Notes under the pieces: model-generated
What the model was told of the DNA's origin: nothing
Databases searched by the model: none
The model's input: only the letters and a program-made list of their open reading frames with translations
Translations under genes and position numbers: made by a program
NCBI GenBank assembly: GCA_965657545.1
Contig: CBFHOG010000009.1
Span: forward strand, 1 to 64,000
DNA: 64,000 nt
Direction: 5' to 3'
From: UBA7446 sp965657545
GTDB lineage: Bacteria > Bacteroidota > Bacteroidia > Flavobacteriales > Flavobacteriaceae
Shown here: in pieces, positions 25,356-34,982 of the stretch
Layout: each line of letters begins with the position of its first letter
How positions within the stretch are numbered: the first letter of the stretch is position 1

Positions 25356-26180
25356 TTATACCGCAACTGTTCCTTTGATTCCGGGGTGCGGATCGTAGTT
25401 TAGGATTTCAATATCCTCATAATCAAAGTCAAGTATGTCGGTGATATTAGGGTTTAGTTTGAGTGTTGGTAGGGACTTAGGCTCACGGCTTAGTTGCAAT
25501 TCAACCTGCTCCATGTGATTGCTGTAAATGTGTGCATCGCCCAAGGTGTGAATAAATTCACCTGCTTGAAAACCACAAACTTGCGCCATCATTTCGGTGA
25601 GTAATGCATAGGAAGCGATATTGAATGGAACACCAAGAAAAATGTCGGCACTGCGTTGATACAGTTGGCAAGAAAGTTTGCCATCGGCTACATAAAATTG
25701 AAAAAACGCATGGCAGGGTGGAAGTGCTGCTTTTCCGTTAGCAACGTTTTCGCTAAAAGATTTTGAGGTATCTGGAAGCACACTAGGATTCCAAGCGGAC
25801 ACCAACATACGTCGGCTGTTTGGATTCGTTTTTAAGGTTTCGATGACATTTATAAGCTGATCAACACCCTCGCTATTCCAGTTGCGCCACTGATGTCCAT
25901 AAACAGGTCCAAGATTGCCGTTTTCATCGGCCCATTCATTCCAAATACGCACACCATTTTCAGTGAGATATTCAATATTTGTATCGCCTTTTATAAACCA
26001 TAGCAACTCATATATCACCGATTTAAGATGAATTTTTTTGGTAGTGACAAGCGGAAATCCCTCTGATAGGTCGAAACGCATCTGATGACCAAATACACTG
26101 CGTGTTCCTGTGCCCGTTCTGTCGCCTTTGACTGCGCCTTCATGTAGCGCTCGCTTGACCAAATCTAAATACTGCTGCAT
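25356..26180 (-). CDS. thyA: Thymidylate synthase
   Basis: 274 aa. It methylates dUMP with methylene-THF, yielding DHF that the adjacent DHFR reduces. Conserved parts: GDRTGTGTRSVFGHQMRFDL at the N-terminus, GPVYGHQWRNW, LPPCHAFFQFYV with the nucleophilic Cys near residue 156, CQLYQRSADIFLGVPFNIAS, HTLGDAHIYSNH and the C-terminal GIKGTVAV tail. Length is normal for ThyA. A nucleoside transporter gene lies upstream in the same operon. Confidence 0.98.
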   Translation of the reverse strand: MQQYLDLVKRALHEGAVKGDRTGTGTRSVFGHQMRFDLSEGFPLVTTKKIHLKSVIYELLWFIKGDTNIEYLTENGVRIWNEWADENGNLGPVYGHQWRNWNSEGVDQLINVIETLKTNPNSRRMLVSAWNPSVLPDTSKSFSENVANGKAALPPCHAFFQFYVADGKLSCQLYQRSADIFLGVPFNIASYALLTEMMAQVCGFQAGEFIHTLGDAHIYSNHMEQVELQLSREPKSLPTLKLNPNITDILDFDYEDIEILNYDPHPGIKGTVAV

Positions 26181-26259
26181 AAGATATTTTTGTAAAGGTA
26201 AAATCTAACGTTAAAAATCACACATTGCTACAAATAGTTTTTCAAAAGGTTTTCAACCA

Positions 26260-27606
26260 CTAGCCCAATAGCGCACCAACCAACGTTGCAGATAAAAGCG
26301 ATGCCAACGTACCACCCAAAACTGCTCGAAATCCAAATTTAGATAGCACCTTGCGTTGATTGGGAGCCAGTCCGCCAATGCCGCCAATTTGAATTCCAAT
26401 AGATGCAAAATTCGCAAACCCACAAAGCATATAGGTAGCCATAACAATGGATTTTTGATGCATAAAATGGATGCCGTTAGCACTGTTTTTGAGTTCAGCC
26501 AACTGGATATACCCCACGAATTCACTTACTGCCAACTTTACTCCTAATAATTGTCCCATTGGCATCAGGTCATTCCATGGAACTCCAATCAGCCACATAA
26601 GTGGCGCAAAAAGCGTCCCTAGAATAGCTTCTATGGATAAGGCATCGTACCCCGACCAATTCGAAATCCAATCGTTTAGATTGGTAAACTCGCCGATTTG
26701 AAAAAGAATTCCATTTCCCATGGCAATCAGTGCCACGAAAACAAGAAGCATACCACCGATATTTGCGGCTAACTTTACACCCTCAATTGTGCCATTTGCT
26801 ATAGCATCTAAAGGGTTGCTTCCTACATCTTGCTTCGATACTTTGGTGTTTTTATCAATAGCCTCTGTTTGTGGAAAAAGTATTTTGGCTATAACGATAG
26901 CGCCCGGAGCAGCCATGACGGATGCCGCAAGCAAATGCTTGGCAAAAGCCAACCGCAATTCGGGGTCATTACCTCCTAAAAACCCAATGTATGCCGCCAA
27001 CACACCTCCTGCTACAGTTGCCATGCCCCCAACCATAACCAAAAGCATTTCGGAGCGATTCATTTTGGGTAAATAAGCTTTGATAAGCAATGGTGCTTCG
27101 GTTTGACCTAGAAAAATATTCCCAATTACAGAGAGGCTCTCTGCTCCAGAAATATTGAGAATTTTAGAGGTGCCTTTGGCTAGTATTTTTACAAAAAATT
27201 GCAATACCCCTAGGTAAAACAACAAGGACGTGAGTGCAGCAAAAAAAACAATGGTAGGTAAAATTTGAAACACAAAAATGAACCCGTAGCTTTCGGCGTT
27301 CATTAAATCGCCAAAAAGAAATGCGCTTCCAGCAGCTGTAAAATCTAAGATGCCAACGAACACTTTTCCAATGGCGTTAAATATGCTTTGAACCCAGCCA
27401 ATCTTTAGAATAGACAATGCCAAAAAGAGTTGTAAAAGCAAACCAAAACCAACGGTTTTCCATGGGATTGCCTTGCGGTTTGCACTAAAAATAAATGCCA
27501 AGAAAAGAAGGGTTATAACACCCACAAACCCCTGTATAATTCCAAATGACGTGATACCTTGATGGGCTAAAATAGGCTCAAGTGCGGCTCCAAAAAACAG
27601 CTTCAT
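26260..27606 (-). CDS. Concentrative nucleoside transporter (NupC/CNT family)
   Basis: 448 aa with about ten membrane segments. CNT features: VGFGLLLQLFLALSILKIGW near the N-terminus, gate domain PTIVFFAALTSLLFYLGVLQ, core GAESLSVIGNIFLGQTEAPLLIKAYL (ligand site) and the C-terminal LCGFANFASIGIQIGGIGGLAP. It should import nucleosides with Na+ or H+. It overlaps the bifunctional nuclease gene by ATGA and precedes thyA, fitting nucleotide supply. Confidence 0.93.
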   Translation of the reverse strand: MKLFFGAALEPILAHQGITSFGIIQGFVGVITLLFLAFIFSANRKAIPWKTVGFGLLLQLFLALSILKIGWVQSIFNAIGKVFVGILDFTAAGSAFLFGDLMNAESYGFIFVFQILPTIVFFAALTSLLFYLGVLQFFVKILAKGTSKILNISGAESLSVIGNIFLGQTEAPLLIKAYLPKMNRSEMLLVMVGGMATVAGGVLAAYIGFLGGNDPELRLAFAKHLLAASVMAAPGAIVIAKILFPQTEAIDKNTKVSKQDVGSNPLDAIANGTIEGVKLAANIGGMLLVFVALIAMGNGILFQIGEFTNLNDWISNWSGYDALSIEAILGTLFAPLMWLIGVPWNDLMPMGQLLGVKLAVSEFVGYIQLAELKNSANGIHFMHQKSIVMATYMLCGFANFASIGIQIGGIGGLAPNQRKVLSKFGFRAVLGGTLASLLSATLVGALLG

Positions 27607-28196
27607 TCGGTTGCGTCGTTTTCTCGTTTGGAAATTTCATCTCGAAGTCTGGCAGCCATCTCATAGTCTTCTTTTTTCACAGCTTTTTTGATGGCAAGCT
27701 CCAGCTCTTCAACAGAAAGGTTGGTGTAGTTTTCGTCATCAGAAAGTTCATCTATAAGTGTTCCTTTAGATGGGATATCGTCTTTATCAAAAACAACACC
27801 TGCTTTTTCCATTACACTTTCATGTGTGAATATCGGAGCTTTAAAACGCAATGCCAATGAAATTGCATCTGATGTTCGAGAATCTATAATTTCTTCAATT
27901 TTATCGCGTTCACAAATGAGACTTGAGTAAAAAACACCATCTACAAGTTTGGTAATGATAACGCGTTTGATGACAACATCAAATCTAAAGGCAAAATTTT
28001 TAAACAAATCGTGTGTAAAAGGCCGATGCGGCTTGATGTCTTTATCTAAGGCAACTGCAATAGATTGCGCTTCAAATTCGCCAATAACAACAGGTAATTT
28101 TCTTTTTCCATCCACTTCATCTAAAATCATAGCATATGCGCCGCTCTGATTTTGACTGTAAGAAATACGATTTACACGAAGTTTAATAAGACTCAT
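27603..28196 (-). CDS. Bifunctional nuclease family protein (BFN/DUF151) with UVR motif
   Basis: 197 aa. The DUF151 domain covers residues ~1-135 (LPVVIGEFEAQSIAVAL, RPFTHDLF, SRTSDAISLALRFKAPIF), and a C-terminal UVR/UvrB-C-like helix pair follows (LELAIKKAVKKEDYEMAARL, RDEIS). Family members have been described with RNase/DNase activity; cellular role here is unknown. It lies between etfA and the nucleoside transporter, to which it is coupled by a 4-bp overlap. Confidence 0.9.
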   Translation of the reverse strand: MSLIKLRVNRISYSQNQSGAYAMILDEVDGKRKLPVVIGEFEAQSIAVALDKDIKPHRPFTHDLFKNFAFRFDVVIKRVIITKLVDGVFYSSLICERDKIEEIIDSRTSDAISLALRFKAPIFTHESVMEKAGVVFDKDDIPSKGTLIDELSDDENYTNLSVEELELAIKKAVKKEDYEMAARLRDEISKRENDATE

Positions 28197-28241
28197 TTAT
28201 TGACTATTGCAAATGAACTCTAAAAGTACAAAATTCGAGGC

Positions 28242-29198
28242 TTACGATAACGACTTAAATGCTTTTAACTTTTGAATAAGTTCAGGTACTACTTCAAAGG
28301 CATCTCCAACCACTCCATAATCAGCTGCTTTAAAGAATGGCGCTTCTGGGTCGTTGTTGATGACTACCTTTACTTTTGAAGAGTTCACACCCGCCAAGTG
28401 TTGAATAGCACCTGATATACCAACAGCAATATATAAATTCGTAGAAACCGGCTTTCCTGTCTGTCCAACATGCTCATCATGAGAGCGCCATCCCATATCA
28501 GATACGGGTTTGGAACAAGCTGTAGCTGCATCTAGGACTTCGGCAAGCGCTTCAATCAAATGCCAGTTTTCAGGACCTTTGAGTCCTCTTCCTCCAGAAA
28601 CCACCACATCAGCATCGGCAATAGTGGCTTTGCCTGTAATTTTTTCAATAGAAACTTGTTCAAGATTTGAGGCTGTATGTGTCGCCTCTATTTCATCTAC
28701 GGTACAATTTACCTCATTATTAATAACACCAAAGCTATTATTGCCAACGCCTATAATATTACAGTCTGCAAGCAACTTCGTGTGCGCAAAAGCTTTATTT
28801 GTAAACACCGTTCGCTTTACTGTAAGTGGACTCAATTCATCTGGAAGGGCAACCACATTTGGTGCATACCCTGCACTTAATTTTGCGGTAAGCAAAGGGG
28901 CTAAAAATTTAGCATCTGCACTACTTCCAATAATAATATGGGTGGTTTTGTTTTGGGTCGCATAAGCAGAAATAGCATCTGCTTGTGCATGCGCATCAAA
29001 GTGTTTAGGAACATTGGAAATATGTGCAACTTTAGTAACTCCGTATTGTCCTAGTTCTGCAGCGTTAGAAGCGTGGAAAGTAATTGCGGTGCAATTAGCA
29101 TTAAGTTTAGATGCAAGAGCAGCTCCATAGGAGGCTACTTCAGCGGCATTGCGTTTGAGTGCATTATTTTCAGATTCGGCAATAATTAAAACAGACAT
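28242..29198 (-). CDS. etfA: Electron transfer flavoprotein subunit alpha
   Basis: 318 aa. The N-terminal domain resembles the beta subunit; the C-terminal FAD domain has VVSGGRGLKGPENW, GWRSHDEHVGQTGKPVSTNLY, AVGISGAIQHLAGVNSSKV and NNDPEAPFFKAADYGVVGD, the FAD-binding signature of ETF-alpha. With EtfB it passes electrons from acyl-CoA and other dehydrogenases to the quinone pool. It starts 9 bp after etfB. Confidence 0.97.
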   Translation of the reverse strand: MSVLIIAESENNALKRNAAEVASYGAALASKLNANCTAITFHASNAAELGQYGVTKVAHISNVPKHFDAHAQADAISAYATQNKTTHIIIGSSADAKFLAPLLTAKLSAGYAPNVVALPDELSPLTVKRTVFTNKAFAHTKLLADCNIIGVGNNSFGVINNEVNCTVDEIEATHTASNLEQVSIEKITGKATIADADVVVSGGRGLKGPENWHLIEALAEVLDAATACSKPVSDMGWRSHDEHVGQTGKPVSTNLYIAVGISGAIQHLAGVNSSKVKVVINNDPEAPFFKAADYGVVGDAFEVVPELIQKLKAFKSLS

Positions 29199-29207
29199 AT
29201 CAATGGG

Positions 29208-29954
29208 TTATAAAACGTTAGCTTCTTTATGTAAGAGTTCAATAAGTTGGTCTAAATCATCAGCGGGTACCAACTTCACCTCAGCTTTTTGTGCTGGTTT
29301 TTCAAATTTCATATCCTCAGTAGCAGCAGCTGCTTCTAAAGGGGGTATCACCTCAAATGGTTTTTGGCGTGCCTGCATGATGCCGCGCATGTTTGGAATC
29401 CGCAGGTCAGACTCTTCTACCAATCCTTTTTGCCCCCCAATGACTAATGGTAAGGATCCTTTGAGTTTTTCGCGTCCTCCGTCAATCTCACGTTCTGCTA
29501 TGGCAGTAGTTTCATCAATTTCTAAACCTACACAATTTGGCACAAAGGGAATATCGAGTAAGGCAGCCAGCATTCCAGGAACCATAGCTCCATTGTAGTC
29601 TATAGATTCTCTGCCTGCTATAATTAAATCGTAGGGATTGCTTTTAACAAAGGCGGCAAGCTCTTGGGCCACAGAAGCGCCGTCCACTGCAGGCGTGTTA
29701 ATCCTAAATGCTTTGTCAGCTCCAATAGCCAAACATTTCCGTAAGGTAGGATCGGATTTTGGGGCACCTACATGAATCACATGGACTTGTGCCCCTTGCT
29801 TTTCTTTAAACCAAATAGCACGGGTGAGCCCAAACTCGTCATTGGGATTAATCACATATTGGACATCTCGAGACTCAAACGCGGTGTTATCTTCAATAAA
29901 ATGTATCTTGGATGTGGTGTCAGGAACATGACTAATACACACTAATATATTCAT
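29208..29954 (-). CDS. etfB: Electron transfer flavoprotein subunit beta
   Basis: 248 aa from the ATG at 29954 (MNILVCISHVPDTTSKIHF). An in-frame extension to 30086 would cross the promoter region and is rejected. ETF-beta marks: VINPNDEFGLTRAIW, GADKAFRI, YDLIIAGRESIDYNGAMVPG, LGLE-like VGLEID, and the KGSLPLVIGGQKGL AMP-binding region. It pairs with etfA directly downstream and heads the minus-strand operon. Confidence 0.96.
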   Translation of the reverse strand: MNILVCISHVPDTTSKIHFIEDNTAFESRDVQYVINPNDEFGLTRAIWFKEKQGAQVHVIHVGAPKSDPTLRKCLAIGADKAFRINTPAVDGASVAQELAAFVKSNPYDLIIAGRESIDYNGAMVPGMLAALLDIPFVPNCVGLEIDETTAIAEREIDGGREKLKGSLPLVIGGQKGLVEESDLRIPNMRGIMQARQKPFEVIPPLEAAAATEDMKFEKPAQKAEVKLVPADDLDQLIELLHKEANVL

Positions 29955-29971
29955 GATGAATTTATTTTTTA

Positions 29972-29979
29972 CAAAGGTA
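29972..29979 (-). promoter_or_regulatory. -7 promoter box of the etfB operon
   Basis: The minus strand reads TACCTTTG, a perfect -7 element, 18 bp upstream of the etfB ATG; no clear TTG at the -33 position. Confidence 0.6.
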
Positions 29980-30025
29980 CAAAAAAGTTTAAATTTGTTA
30001 TGCGTGCATAATAAAATAAACTCTT

Positions 30026-30055
30026 TTGCGATTGACCATTTTATTGCTACTTTTG
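30026..30055 (+). promoter_or_regulatory. Promoter of pdhB (TTG-N19-TACTTTTG)
   Basis: TTG at 30026-30028 and TACTTTTG at 30048-30055 are 19 bp apart, the textbook Bacteroidota arrangement. Transcription would start about 8-10 bp before the ATG at 30072. Confidence 0.85.
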
Positions 30056-30071
30056 CGCCACTAAAACAGCT

Positions 30072-31046
30072 ATGAGAACCATTCAATTCAGAGAAGCAAT
30101 ATGCGAGGCGATGTCAGAAGAAATGCGCCGCGATGAGAGTATTTATTTAATGGGTGAGGAAGTTGCCGAATACAACGGTGCTTATAAAGCTTCTAAAGGT
30201 ATGTTGGACGAATTTAGCGATAAGCGCGTTATTGACACGCCTATATCGGAATTGGGTTTTGCAGGAATCGGAGTTGGTTCTACCATGACTGGGAATCGTC
30301 CTATTATTGAATTTATGACATTTAATTTTGCGCTTGTAGGGATTGATCAAATCATCAACAACGCTGCAAAAATCCGTCAAATGTCTGGTGGTCAGTTTCC
30401 GTGTCCTATTGTATTTCGTGGCCCAACAGGTTCCGCTGGTCAATTGGCAGCTACGCATTCCCAAGCTTTTGAGAGTTGGTACGCCAATTGTCCTGGCTTA
30501 AAGGTAATTGTTCCTTCAAACCCATACGATGCGAAAGGTCTTTTAAAAGCCGCTATTCGTGACGATGACCCTGTTATCTTTATGGAATCGGAGCAAATGT
30601 ATGGCGATAAAGGAGAAGTTCCCGAAGGCGAATACGTACTTCCCATTGGAGTAGCTGAAGTAAAAAAACAAGGTACTGATGTAACGGTGGTTTCTTTTGG
30701 TAAGATTTTTAAAGAAGCGCAAAAAGCTGCTGATGCATTAGCCAAAGAAAATATTTCATGTGAGCTTATTGATTTACGAACCGTTCGCCCATTAGATATG
30801 GACACCATTATTACGTCTGTTAAAAAAACGAACCGATTGGTGATTTTGGAAGAAGCATGGCCTTTTGGCAACGTATCTACTGAAATTACTTATCAAATTC
30901 AAAATCAAATTTTTGATTATTTAGATGCACCCATTCAAAAAATAAATACGGCAGATACGCCCGCTCCTTATTCTCCTGTACTGTTACAGGAATGGTTGCC
31001 AAATCACGAAGATGTCATTCGTGCTGTAAAAAAAGTTTTAATATAA
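30072..31046 (+). CDS. pdhB: Pyruvate dehydrogenase E1 component, beta subunit
   Basis: 324 aa. Transketolase-like pyrimidine domain (MRTIQFREAICEAMSEEMRR, MGEEVAEYNGAYKASKGML, DTPISELGFAGIGVGSTMTG) and C-terminal domain (GTDVTVVSFGKI, ISCELIDLRTVRPLDMDTII, EEAWPFGNVSTEI). It forms the alpha2beta2 E1 that decarboxylates pyruvate with thiamine diphosphate. The alpha subunit is not in this window. It starts right after a strong promoter and is followed by the membrane pyrophosphatase after 13 bp. Confidence 0.95.
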   Translation: MRTIQFREAICEAMSEEMRRDESIYLMGEEVAEYNGAYKASKGMLDEFSDKRVIDTPISELGFAGIGVGSTMTGNRPIIEFMTFNFALVGIDQIINNAAKIRQMSGGQFPCPIVFRGPTGSAGQLAATHSQAFESWYANCPGLKVIVPSNPYDAKGLLKAAIRDDDPVIFMESEQMYGDKGEVPEGEYVLPIGVAEVKKQGTDVTVVSFGKIFKEAQKAADALAKENISCELIDLRTVRPLDMDTIITSVKKTNRLVILEEAWPFGNVSTEITYQIQNQIFDYLDAPIQKINTADTPAPYSPVLLQEWLPNHEDVIRAVKKVLI

Positions 31047-31059
31047 TATCCCTCTTTTT

Positions 31060-33399
31060 ATGAGTTCATTCCTATTTTATTTACCTATTGTGTTGGCTGT
31101 TGTTGGATTACTTGTTATGCTTGTCAAAGCGCAATGGGTTCGCAAGCAGTCTGCCGGTGACGCAAAAATGCGCGAAATATCAAGTGCTATTAAAGAAGGT
31201 GCTTTGGCATTCTTAAACGCAGAGTACAGGTTGCTTTTATTTTTTGTTTTAGGGGCATCGGTTGCGTTGTATTTTATTTCAACGCTTGTTGCTACCACGC
31301 ATTGGATGATTGTACCTGCGTTTGTACTGGGTGCTATATTTAGTGGTTTTGCTGGAAATATTGGAATGCGTATTGCCACAGATGCTAATGCTAGAACAGC
31401 CGAGGCAGCCAAAACGAGTTTGCCTAATGCCTTAAAAGTTTCTTTTGGCGGAGGTACCGTAATGGGTCTTGGTGTTGCGGGTCTTGCCGTTTTAGGGTTA
31501 AGCTTATTGTTTTTATTTTTTGTTCAAAAATTTGTGGGTACAGATGGTGACTTCTACACCCAAATGACACTTGTTTTAGAAACACTTGCAGGATTTTCTT
31601 TAGGTGCAGAATCAATTGCATTGTTCGCTCGTGTGGGTGGTGGTATTTATACCAAAGCCGCAGACGTAGGTGCCGACTTAGTGGGTAAAGTAGAAGCTGG
31701 AATTCCAGAAGATGACCCTAGAAACCCTGCAACTATTGCTGATAATGTAGGAGACAACGTGGGAGATGTAGCTGGAATGGGTGCTGATTTATTTGGGTCC
31801 TATGTGGCAACTGTCTTGGCAGCCATGGTACTTGGAAACTATCTAATTAAAGACATGCTTGATGCGGGGACTGAACTCACAAGTTTTGATGGTATGGGAC
31901 CAATTTTGTTACCATTAGTCATTGCGGGTGTAGGTGTTGTAGCTTCTATAGTTGGGACCTTATTCGTACGCATTAAAAACAACGATGCTAAAGAATCACA
32001 AGTGCAAAAAGCACTTGACACAGGTAACTGGGTTGCCATTTTACTTACTCTTGCTGCCAGTTGGTATTTTATTGATTGGATGCTTCCAGCTACATTAAAT
32101 ATGAATTTCTTTGGAGAAGGAATTGTTGCGATCCCCTCAATAAACGTATTTTGGGCGGCTTGTATAGGGCTTGCGGTTGGAGCACTTATTTCAATAGTTA
32201 CAGCGTATTACACTTCACTTGGTAAAAAACCTGTTTTAGACATTGTAAAAAACAGTTCTACAGGAGCAGCTACGAATATTATTGCTGGACTTGCTGTTGG
32301 AATGAAATCTACATTTTTGTCTGTTATCCTTTTTGCAGCAGCCATTTTTGCTTCTTATACATTAGCTGGATTTTATGGCGTTGCATTGGCTGCATCTGCG
32401 ATGATGGCAACTACTGCTATGCAACTCGCTATTGATGCTTTTGGACCTATTGCTGACAATGCTGGTGGTGTTGCCGAAATGAGCGAACTTGATCCTGAAG
32501 TGCGCGAGCGTACCGATATTTTAGATTCTGTTGGTAACACAACAGCAGCAGTTGGAAAAGGATTTGCCATTGCTTCTGCTGCACTTACGGCACTTGCGCT
32601 GTTTGCTGCTTACGTTACCTTCACTGGTATTGATGGAATTAATATTTTCAAGGCAGATGTGCTTGCGATGCTTTTTGTCGGAGGTATGATACCTGTGGTT
32701 TTTTCCGCCCTTGCCATGCAATCGGTTGGAAAGGCAGCCATGGAAATGGTTTACGAAGTACGCCGCCAGTTTAAAGAAATTCCAGGAATTTTAGAAGGAA
32801 AAGGGAAACCTGAATATGCAAAATGTGTTGATATTTCTACCAAAGCTGCGCTTAAAGAAATGCTAATACCGGGATTAATTACCATTATTACACCTATTGT
32901 AATTGGGTTGTTGTTCGGTGCTGAGCCACTTGGTGGTTATATGGCAGGCGTTTGCGTTTCGGGTGTTATGTGGGCTATTTTCCAAAACAACGCCGGTGGT
33001 GCTTGGGATAATGCTAAAAAATCTTTTGAAGCAGGTGTAGAAATTGAAGGTGAAATGGTGTACAAAGGCAGCGAGGCTCATAAAGCAGCGGTAACTGGCG
33101 ATACGGTTGGTGACCCTTTTAAAGACACCTCAGGGCCTTCTATGAATATACTTATTAAACTTACGTGTTTGATTGGTCTTGTATTGGCACCTCTTTTAGG
33201 TGATGGTCATGACGCTAAAGAAGATATTCTACAAGTTGATGTCCGTATGGAGCGCACAGATGAAGGACTTGCAAAAGGTGTTTTGACTGTTGTTACATCA
33301 GAAAATGGTAAAGAAGTAGAAAAAATTAAAATTTTTGAAGGTAACGAGCAAGAAGTAAAGTCTGCTATCGATGCCGCAGAAAGCGAGCTTAATCTTTAG
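31060..33399 (+). CDS. hppA: Membrane-bound pyrophosphatase, K+-dependent type
   Basis: 779 aa with ~15-16 membrane spans. It couples PPi hydrolysis to Na+ or H+ pumping. The substrate site is complete: KAADVGADLVGKVEAGIPED, DDPRNPATIADNVGDNVGDV, and later GPIADNAGGVAEMSEL. The motif GNTTAAVGKG carries Ala where K+-independent enzymes carry Lys, so a K+-dependent (often Na+-pumping) type is expected. A polar C-terminal extension of ~50 residues (from VDVRMERTDEGL) is not part of the usual core. It overlaps the convergent kinase gene by 11 bp. Confidence 0.95.
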   Translation: MSSFLFYLPIVLAVVGLLVMLVKAQWVRKQSAGDAKMREISSAIKEGALAFLNAEYRLLLFFVLGASVALYFISTLVATTHWMIVPAFVLGAIFSGFAGNIGMRIATDANARTAEAAKTSLPNALKVSFGGGTVMGLGVAGLAVLGLSLLFLFFVQKFVGTDGDFYTQMTLVLETLAGFSLGAESIALFARVGGGIYTKAADVGADLVGKVEAGIPEDDPRNPATIADNVGDNVGDVAGMGADLFGSYVATVLAAMVLGNYLIKDMLDAGTELTSFDGMGPILLPLVIAGVGVVASIVGTLFVRIKNNDAKESQVQKALDTGNWVAILLTLAASWYFIDWMLPATLNMNFFGEGIVAIPSINVFWAACIGLAVGALISIVTAYYTSLGKKPVLDIVKNSSTGAATNIIAGLAVGMKSTFLSVILFAAAIFASYTLAGFYGVALAASAMMATTAMQLAIDAFGPIADNAGGVAEMSELDPEVRERTDILDSVGNTTAAVGKGFAIASAALTALALFAAYVTFTGIDGINIFKADVLAMLFVGGMIPVVFSALAMQSVGKAAMEMVYEVRRQFKEIPGILEGKGKPEYAKCVDISTKAALKEMLIPGLITIITPIVIGLLFGAEPLGGYMAGVCVSGVMWAIFQNNAGGAWDNAKKSFEAGVEIEGEMVYKGSEAHKAAVTGDTVGDPFKDTSGPSMNILIKLTCLIGLVLAPLLGDGHDAKEDILQVDVRMERTDEGLAKGVLTVVTSENGKEVEKIKIFEGNEQEVKSAIDAAESELNL

Positions 33400-34021
33400 C
33401 CGTAAATAATCCGCTGAGCTCAGCGTCTATTTTTTCGATTACAGAACCCAAATCCTCTTTGTTGTCCACAAAGTTTAGTTCATCCACGTCAATGATAAGG
33501 AGTTTTCCTTTGTCGTAATCGTGTACCCAAGCTTCGTAGCGTTCGTTTAGCCTGCTCAAATACTCAATGCTTATGGAATTTTCATAGTCTCTTCCGCGCT
33601 TGTGAATTTGTGATACTAAGTTGGAGATTGAGCTTCTTAAATAAATCATCAAGTCGGGGCCTTTTACCAATGATTCCATCAAATTAAAAACGGCAGTATA
33701 ATTGCTAAAATCTCGATGCGTCATTAGTCCCATAGCATGCAGGTTGGGCGCAAAAATGTGCGCATCTTCATATATTGAACGATCTTGAACAACGTCTTTG
33801 CCATTTTTTTGAATGTCAAGAATTTGTCTAAACCTACTATTTAAAAAATAAATTTGAAGGTTAAAAGACCAACGTTCCATCTCAGCATAAAAATCATCTA
33901 AGTACGGATTTTCTACTACGTCCTCGTAAAGGGCTTCCCAGCCATAGTGTTTATGTAAAAGTTCTGTAAGCGTTGTTTTTCCAGCTCCAATGTTTCCTGC
34001 TATGGCTACGTGCATCTTCAA
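33389..34021 (-). CDS. Deoxynucleoside kinase
   Basis: 210 aa of the dNK/dGK-dAK family. P-loop GNIGAGKTT (9-17), substrate motif VVENPYLDDFY, DRSIYEDAHIFAPNLH (Asp-Arg-Ser) and lid SQIHKRGRDYENSISIEYL. It phosphorylates deoxynucleosides for nucleotide salvage. A C-terminal extension continues to LSGLFTAKD. Monocistronic and convergent with hppA. Confidence 0.93.
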   Translation of the reverse strand: MKMHVAIAGNIGAGKTTLTELLHKHYGWEALYEDVVENPYLDDFYAEMERWSFNLQIYFLNSRFRQILDIQKNGKDVVQDRSIYEDAHIFAPNLHAMGLMTHRDFSNYTAVFNLMESLVKGPDLMIYLRSSISNLVSQIHKRGRDYENSISIEYLSRLNERYEAWVHDYDKGKLLIIDVDELNFVDNKEDLGSVIEKIDAELSGLFTAKD

Positions 34022-34124
34022 TAATTATGGAGTTAAATATAAGTATCTTTATTAAAAATTTCTTTTGTTTTCAAACTATTTAGTCTTTATTGGGTCTAAA
34101 ATTTATTTAAAGCAAACGTTATTT

Positions 34125-34132
34125 TACATTTG
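34125..34132 (+). promoter_or_regulatory. -7 promoter box of the GLPGLI gene
   Basis: TACATTTG, a perfect -7 element, 14 bp before the ATG at 34147; no TTG at the expected distance. Confidence 0.6.
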
Positions 34133-34146
34133 CTAAAATTTCACAT

Positions 34147-34980
34147 ATGAAATCTGTCTTTATTACAATTTTAATTTTGAGTTCTTCTTTGACATACGCA
34201 CAGCAAATCAAGGCTACATACGCTATGAAAGTTACAAGGAATATGGATTTTAGTGGAAATCCAAATATGCCCAAACAAGTCATTGAGCGAATTAAAAAGC
34301 GTCTTTCTGAACCCGTAATTTACGACTTGTTCTTTGACCAAAACCAATCCATTTATAAGCAACAACAGAAGCTCGATGCTCCTCAGTCAAGTGGTAGAGG
34401 CGGTATGTCAATGCGATTTGGTAGTGGTTCTCAAAATATCATGCACACCAATTTAGCAACGCGTAAACAAACCAACCAACAAGACCTTTTTGGTAAAATG
34501 TTTTTGGTGAATAAAAATGTTAAAATACCAGAATGGAATTTTACTGGCGAGAGCAAGCAAATAGGGCAATATATGGCCTATGAGGCAACTTATACACAGA
34601 TGCAAACCCCGCCACAGTTTAGGATGTCTTTTGGTAGAGGAGGTAATAATGAAGAGGAAAAAGAAAAGGAACCAGAAAAAATTGAGGTAACGGTTTCGGT
34701 TTGGTTTACACCAGATATTCCTATTTCTGCTGGACCAGACAACTATTTTGGTTTACCTGGTTTGGTTTTGATGGTGCAAGACAACAACAAGGCGTTGGTA
34801 TGTACCGAAGTGCAGATGAATCCAAAGGATAAAATAAAACTTACCCCACCCAAAAAGGGCGATGAAGTAACTTGGAAAGAATTTAATGAAATCCGTGAAA
34901 AGAAAGCCAAAGAAATGAGAGATCGTTTTCAAAACAATAGCAACCGGAGCAATCAAAGTCGCATCTTTATCAGAAATTAA
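34147..34980 (+). CDS. GLPGLI family exported protein
   Basis: 277 aa with a signal peptide (FITILILSSSLTYAQQ). The naming motif appears as YFGLPGLVLMVQD (residues ~199-211), after a TPDIPISAGPDNY segment. The C-terminal tail is highly basic and Asn/Arg-rich. GLPGLI proteins are periplasmic and typically sit beside TonB-dependent-like receptors, as here (2-bp gap to the next gene). The role is unknown; involvement in metal or peptide handling has been suggested for relatives. Confidence 0.9.
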   Translation: MKSVFITILILSSSLTYAQQIKATYAMKVTRNMDFSGNPNMPKQVIERIKKRLSEPVIYDLFFDQNQSIYKQQQKLDAPQSSGRGGMSMRFGSGSQNIMHTNLATRKQTNQQDLFGKMFLVNKNVKIPEWNFTGESKQIGQYMAYEATYTQMQTPPQFRMSFGRGGNNEEEKEKEPEKIEVTVSVWFTPDIPISAGPDNYFGLPGLVLMVQDNNKALVCTEVQMNPKDKIKLTPPKKGDEVTWKEFNEIREKKAKEMRDRFQNNSNRSNQSRIFIRN

Positions 34981-34982
34981 TA

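Noticed and set aside
29955..30086. N-terminal extension of etfB
   Set aside because: It crosses the etfB promoter box and overlaps the divergent pdhB start; MNILVCISHVPDT is the family N-terminus.
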